Of a DNA stretch of 64,000 bases, positions 60,488-64,000 are shown piece after piece. Position 1 is the stretch's first letter; the number at the start of each line of letters is the position of its first letter. The translations under genes were made by a program, and so were the position numbers. The notes under the pieces are model-generated. The model had not been told where the DNA came from. It saw only the letters and a list, made by a program, of their open reading frames with translations, and did no database searches. Origin of the DNA: Ptiloglossa arizonensis (Eukaryota > Arthropoda > Insecta > Hymenoptera > Colletidae); assembly GCF_051014685.1 (NCBI RefSeq), contig NW_027478531.1:806001-870000 (forward strand), given 5' to 3'.

Positions 60488-62861
60488 CTGCCATATCTCG
60501 CGAACGGAATGACCAATCCGCAAAATTTCTGTTGCATCTGAAAGTAGAAACTCGCCCGATTACAACGGTATGTGTAGTTTTCCCCTAGGCCGTTCCAGTT
60601 GTTCGATTCGAGCATCAGAACTGCGAAAATTTTGAGTTCCTCAAGCGTTTCTTACATCCAAACTGCCATATCTCGCGAACGGATTGACCAATCCGCAAAA
60701 TTTCTGTTGCATCTGAAAGTAGAAACTCGCCCGATTACAACGGTATGCGTACTTTTCCCCTAGGCCGTTCTAGTTACTCGTTTCGAGCATCAGAACCGCG
60801 CAAATTTTGAGTTTCTCAAGCGTTTCTTACCTCCAAACTGCCATATCTCGCGAACGGATTGACCAATCCGCAAAATTTCCGTTGCATCTGAAAGTAGAAA
60901 CTCGCCCGATTACAACGGTATGCGCACTTTTCCCCTAGGCCGTTCTCGTTATTCGTTTCGAGCATCAGAACTGCGAAAATTTTGAGTTTCTCAAGCGTTT
61001 CTTACCTCCAAACTGCCATATCTCGCGAACGGATTGACCAATCCGCAAAGTTTCTGTTGCATCTGAAAGTAGAAACTCGCCCGATTACAACGATATGCGC
61101 ACTTTTCCCCTAGGCCGTTCTAGTTATTCGTTTCGAGCATCAGAACTGCGAAAGTTTTGAGTTTCTCAAGCGTTTCTTACCTCCAAACTGCCATATCTCG
61201 CGAACGGATTAACCAATCCGCAAAATTTCTGTTGCATCTGAAAGTAGAAACTCGCCCGATTACAACGGTATGCGCACTTTTCCCCTAGGCCGTTCTAGTT
61301 ATTCGTTTCGAGCATCAGAACTGCGAAAATTTTGAGTTTCTCAAGCGTTTCTTACCTACAAACTGCCATATCTCGCGAACGGATTGACCAATCCGCAAAA
61401 TTTCTATTGCTTCTGAAAGTAGAAACTCGCCCGATTACAACGGTATGCGCACTTTTCCCCTAGGCCGTTCTCGTTATTCGTTTCGAGCATCAGAACTGCG
61501 AAAATTTTGAGTTTCTCAAGCGTTTCTTACCTCCAAACTGCCATATCTCGCGAACGGAATGACCAATCCGCAAAATTTCTGTTGCATCTGAAAGTAGAAA
61601 CTCGCCCGATTACAACGGTATGTGTAGTTTTCCCCTAGGCCGTTCCAGTTGTTCGTTTCGAGCATCAGAACTGCGAAAATTTTGAGTTCCTCAAGCGTTT
61701 CTTATATCCAAACTGCCATATCTCGCGAACGGATTGACCGATCCGCAAAATTTCTGTTGCATCTGAAAGTAGAAACTCGCCCGATTACAACAGTATGCGT
61801 GCTTTTCCCCTAGGCCGTTCTAGTTACTCGTTTCGAGCATCAGAACCGCGCAAATTTTGAGTTTCTCAAGCGTTTCTTACCTCCAAACTGCCATATCTCG
61901 CGAACGGATTGACCAATCCGCAAAATTTCTGTTGCATCTGAAAGTAGAAACTCGCCCGATTACAATGCTATGCGTACTTTTCCCCTAGGCCGTTCTAGTT
62001 ATTCGTTTCGAGCATCAGAACTGCGAAAATTTTGAGTTTCTCAAGCGTTTCTTACCTCCAAACTGCCATATCTCGCGAACGGATTGACCAATCCGCAAAA
62101 TTTCTGTTGCATCTGAAAGTAGAAAGTCGCCCGATTACAACGGAATGTGTAGTTTTCCGCTAGGCCGTTCCAGTTATTCATTTCGAGCATCAGAACTGCG
62201 AAAATTTTGAGTTTCTCAAGCGTTTCTTACCTCCAAACTGCCATATCTCGCGAACGAATTGACCAATCCGCAAAATTTCTGTTGCTTCTGAAAGTAGAAA
62301 CTCGCCCGATTACAACGGTATGCGCACTTTTCCCCTCGGCCGTTCTCGTTATTCGTTTCCAGCATCAGAACTGCGCAAATTTTGAGTTTCTCAAGCGTTT
62401 CTTACCTCCAAGCTGCCATATCTCGCGAACGGAATGACCAATCCGCAAAATTTCTGTTGCTTCTGAAAGTAGAAACTCGCCCGATTACAACGGTATGCGT
62501 ACTTTTCCCCTAGGCCGTTCTAGTTACTCGTTTCGAGCATCAGAACTGCGAAAATTTTGAGTTTCTCAAGCGTTTCTTATATCCAAACTGTCATATCTCG
62601 CGAATGGATTGGTCAATCCGCAAAATTTCTGTTGCATCTGAAAGTAGAAACTCGCCCGATTACAACAGTATGCGTGCTTTTCCCCTAGGCCGTTCTAGTT
62701 ACTCGTTTCGAGCATCAGAACCGCGCAAATTTTGAGTTTCTCAAGCGTTTCTTACCTCCAAACTGCCATATCTCGCGAACGGATTGACCAATCCGCAAAA
62801 TTTCCGTTGCATCTGAAAGTAGAAACTCGCCCGATTACAACGGTATGCGCACTTTTCCCCT
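60488..62861 (+). repeat. 2.37-kb block, copy 2
   Basis: This is the partner of 55588-57961. Past its end, 62741-63000 follows 60816-61075 at an offset of 1925 bp (11 monomers), sharing tttccgttgc and ccgcaaagtttc. The right side is therefore a further copying event within the same family. Confidence 0.85.
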
Positions 62862-63000
62862 AGGCCGTTCTCGTTATTCGTTTCGAGCATCAGAACTGCG
62901 AAAATTTTGAGTTTCTCAAGCGTTTCTTACCTCCAAACTGCCATATCTCGCGAACGGATTGACCAATCCGCAAAGTTTCTGTTGCATCTGAAAGTAGAAA

Positions 63001-63870
63001 GTCGCCCGATTAGAACGGAATGTGTAGTTTTCCCCTAGGCCGTTCCAGTTGTTCGTTTCGAGCATCAGAACTGCGAAAATTTTGAGTTCCTCAAGCGTTT
63101 CTTACATCCAAACTGCCATATCTCGCGAACGGGTTGACCGATCCTCAAAATTTCTGTTGCATCTGAAAGAAGAAACTCGCCCGATTACAACGGTATGCGT
63201 ACTTTTCCCCTAGGCCGTTCTAGTTACTCGTTTCGAGCATCAGAACTGCGAAAATTTTGAGTTTCTCAAGCGTTTCTTACATCCAAACTGCCATATCTGG
63301 CGAACGGATTGACCAATCCGCAAAATTTCTGTTGCTTCTGAAAGTAGAAACTCGCCCGATTACAACGGTATGCGTACTTTTCCCCTAGGCCGTTCTAGTT
63401 ATTCGTTTCGAGCATCAGAACTGCGAAAATTTTGGGTTTCTCAAGCGTTTCTTACCTCCAAACTGCCATATCTCGCGAACGGATTGACCAATCCGCAAAG
63501 TTTCTGTTGCATCTGAAAGTAGAAACTCGCCCAATTACAACGGTATGCGTACTTTTCCCCTAGGCCGTTCCAGTTATTCATTTCGAGCATCAGAACTGCG
63601 AAAGTTTTGAGTTTCTCAAGCGTTTCTTACCTCCAAACTGCCATATCTCGCGAACGGATTAACCAATCCGCAAAATTTCTGTTGCATCTGAAAGTAGAAA
63701 CTCGCCCGATTACAACGGTATGCGCACTTTTCCCCTAGGCCGTTCTAGTTATTCGTTTCGAGCATCAGACCCGCGCAAATTTTGAGTTTCTCAAGCGTTT
63801 CTTACCTCCAAACTGCCATATCTCGCGAACGGATTGACCAATCCGCAAAATTTCTGTTGCTTCTGAAAGT
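63001..63870 (+). repeat. B-type monomers at the right end
   Basis: These are five monomers in the normal register. They start with the agtcgcccg with gattagaacgg variant and include private changes cgaacgggttgacc and gatcctcaaaa (63121-63150), atctggcgaac near 63297, cgcccaattac near 63531 and catcagacccgcg near 63764. I could not match them as a block to another part of the window. Confidence 0.8.
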
Positions 63871-64000
63871 AGAAACTCGCCCGATTACAACGGTATGTGT
63901 AGTTTTCCCCTAGGCCGTTCCAGTTGTTCGTTTCGAGCGTCAGAACTGCGAAAATTTTGAGTTCCTCAAGCGTTTCTTACATCCAAGCTGCCATATCTCG
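63871..64000 (+). repeat. Partial monomer cut by the window edge
   Basis: The first 130 bases of a gtatgtgtag, ttccagttgttcg, gagttcc B-type monomer end at ccatatctcg. The cut is the window boundary, not an array end. Private changes are tcgagcgtcag and ccaagctgcc. Confidence 0.95.

Larger units (their letters stand above)
31496..63870 (+). repeat. 185 consecutive monomers in perfect 175-bp register
   Basis: Taking agaaactcgc or agaaagtcgc at 31496 as phase, it recurs at 31496 + 175n up to 63871 with no net change in length. The 180 monomers to the left contain seven length variants. The right half also has more and longer near-identical duplicates. Both facts fit recent homogenisation, but selection on spacing would also fit. 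Confidence 0.9.
1..64000 (+). repeat. Satellite DNA array, 175-bp monomer, whole window
   Basis: The phrase agaaactcgc (or a close variant) recurs every 175 bases from position 1 to 63871. Following this register gives 365 complete monomers and one partial copy. All are head-to-tail in the same orientation and no other sequence lies between them. The length is near that of one nucleosome plus linker, as in many centromeric satellites of plants and animals, but the family is not one I recognise. Stop codons occur in all three forward frames of the consensus, and 175 is not a multiple of 3, so frames rotate from copy to copy and long translation is impossible. The array shows no edge, so its true length exceeds 64 kb. 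A centromeric or pericentromeric role is inferred from size and structure only. Confidence 0.98.

Noticed and set aside
57307..62437. Four 76-codon frames at 57307, 57832, 60282 and 62207
   Set aside because: They are opened by loss of the tag stop in the ctcgttatt variants. Their positions follow block duplication, and the peptide is a satellite shadow.
1..64000. CRISPR array
   Set aside because: Repeats are contiguous 175-bp copies without unique spacers, and there are no cas genes.
1..64000. Ribosomal or 5S RNA gene cluster
   Set aside because: No ribosomal RNA core motif or 5S internal promoter box is visible. The monomer has too much variation and no transcribed or spacer structure.
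1..64000. Telomeric or subtelomeric repeat
   Set aside because: There is no short G-rich tandem motif on either strand, and the 175-bp unit continues through both edges.
1..64000. Named host or known satellite family
   Set aside because: The monomer length and style fit many plants and animals. I do not recognise the sequence, and without a database search a name would be a guess.

Overview
The window is one uninterrupted satellite DNA array. From the first to the last base it is a head-to-tail tandem repeat of a monomer about 175 bp long, all in one orientation. I count 365 complete monomers plus a 130-bp partial copy at the right edge. I see no protein gene, RNA gene, transposable element, unique spacer, inversion or array edge. 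The array therefore continues past both ends of the window. Such arrays are typical of eukaryotic centromeric, pericentromeric or other constitutive heterochromatin, and the monomer length is near one nucleosome repeat. I do not recognise the family and cannot name the host. Prokaryotic or viral origin is very unlikely.

Numbering the monomer from agaaactcgc, the consensus has about 45% GC and 13 CpG sites. It carries an AvrII-type CCTAGG (39-44), an A4T4 tract (81-88), TCGCGA (128-133) and a dyad at 135-150. In one variant family that dyad is the perfect 16-bp palindrome CGGATTGATCAATCCG. The most variable parts are positions 24-35 and 110-117. Only seven monomers are not 175 bp long: six of 174 and one of 176. 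All lie in the left half; the 185 monomers from 31496 on keep the 175-bp register.

Layout by variant family: A-type monomers at 1-11199 (9-monomer higher-order cycle with shortened versions); C-type at 11200-19073 (11- and 13-monomer cycles); an A-type block again at 19074-21172; then B-type from 21173 to the end. Within the B part the higher-order period changes along the array: 6 monomers (about 23.1-28.3 kb), 7 (29.1-31.6 kb), 8 (32.5-35.3 kb), 13 (35.9-38.8 kb), 20 and 22 (39-46 kb), 10, 12 and 14 (45.6-53.8 kb), and 11-monomer blocks recopied at offsets of 24 and 28 monomers (53.8-63 kb). The copies carry private substitutions in the same order and usually differ at zero to four places per 1-2.4 kb.

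Nothing here works as a gene set. The biological content is the record of satellite turnover: unequal exchange in whole-monomer steps, chimeric monomers at exchange points, and relics of one family inside another. Copy comparisons were made by eye, so difference counts are minimum estimates.
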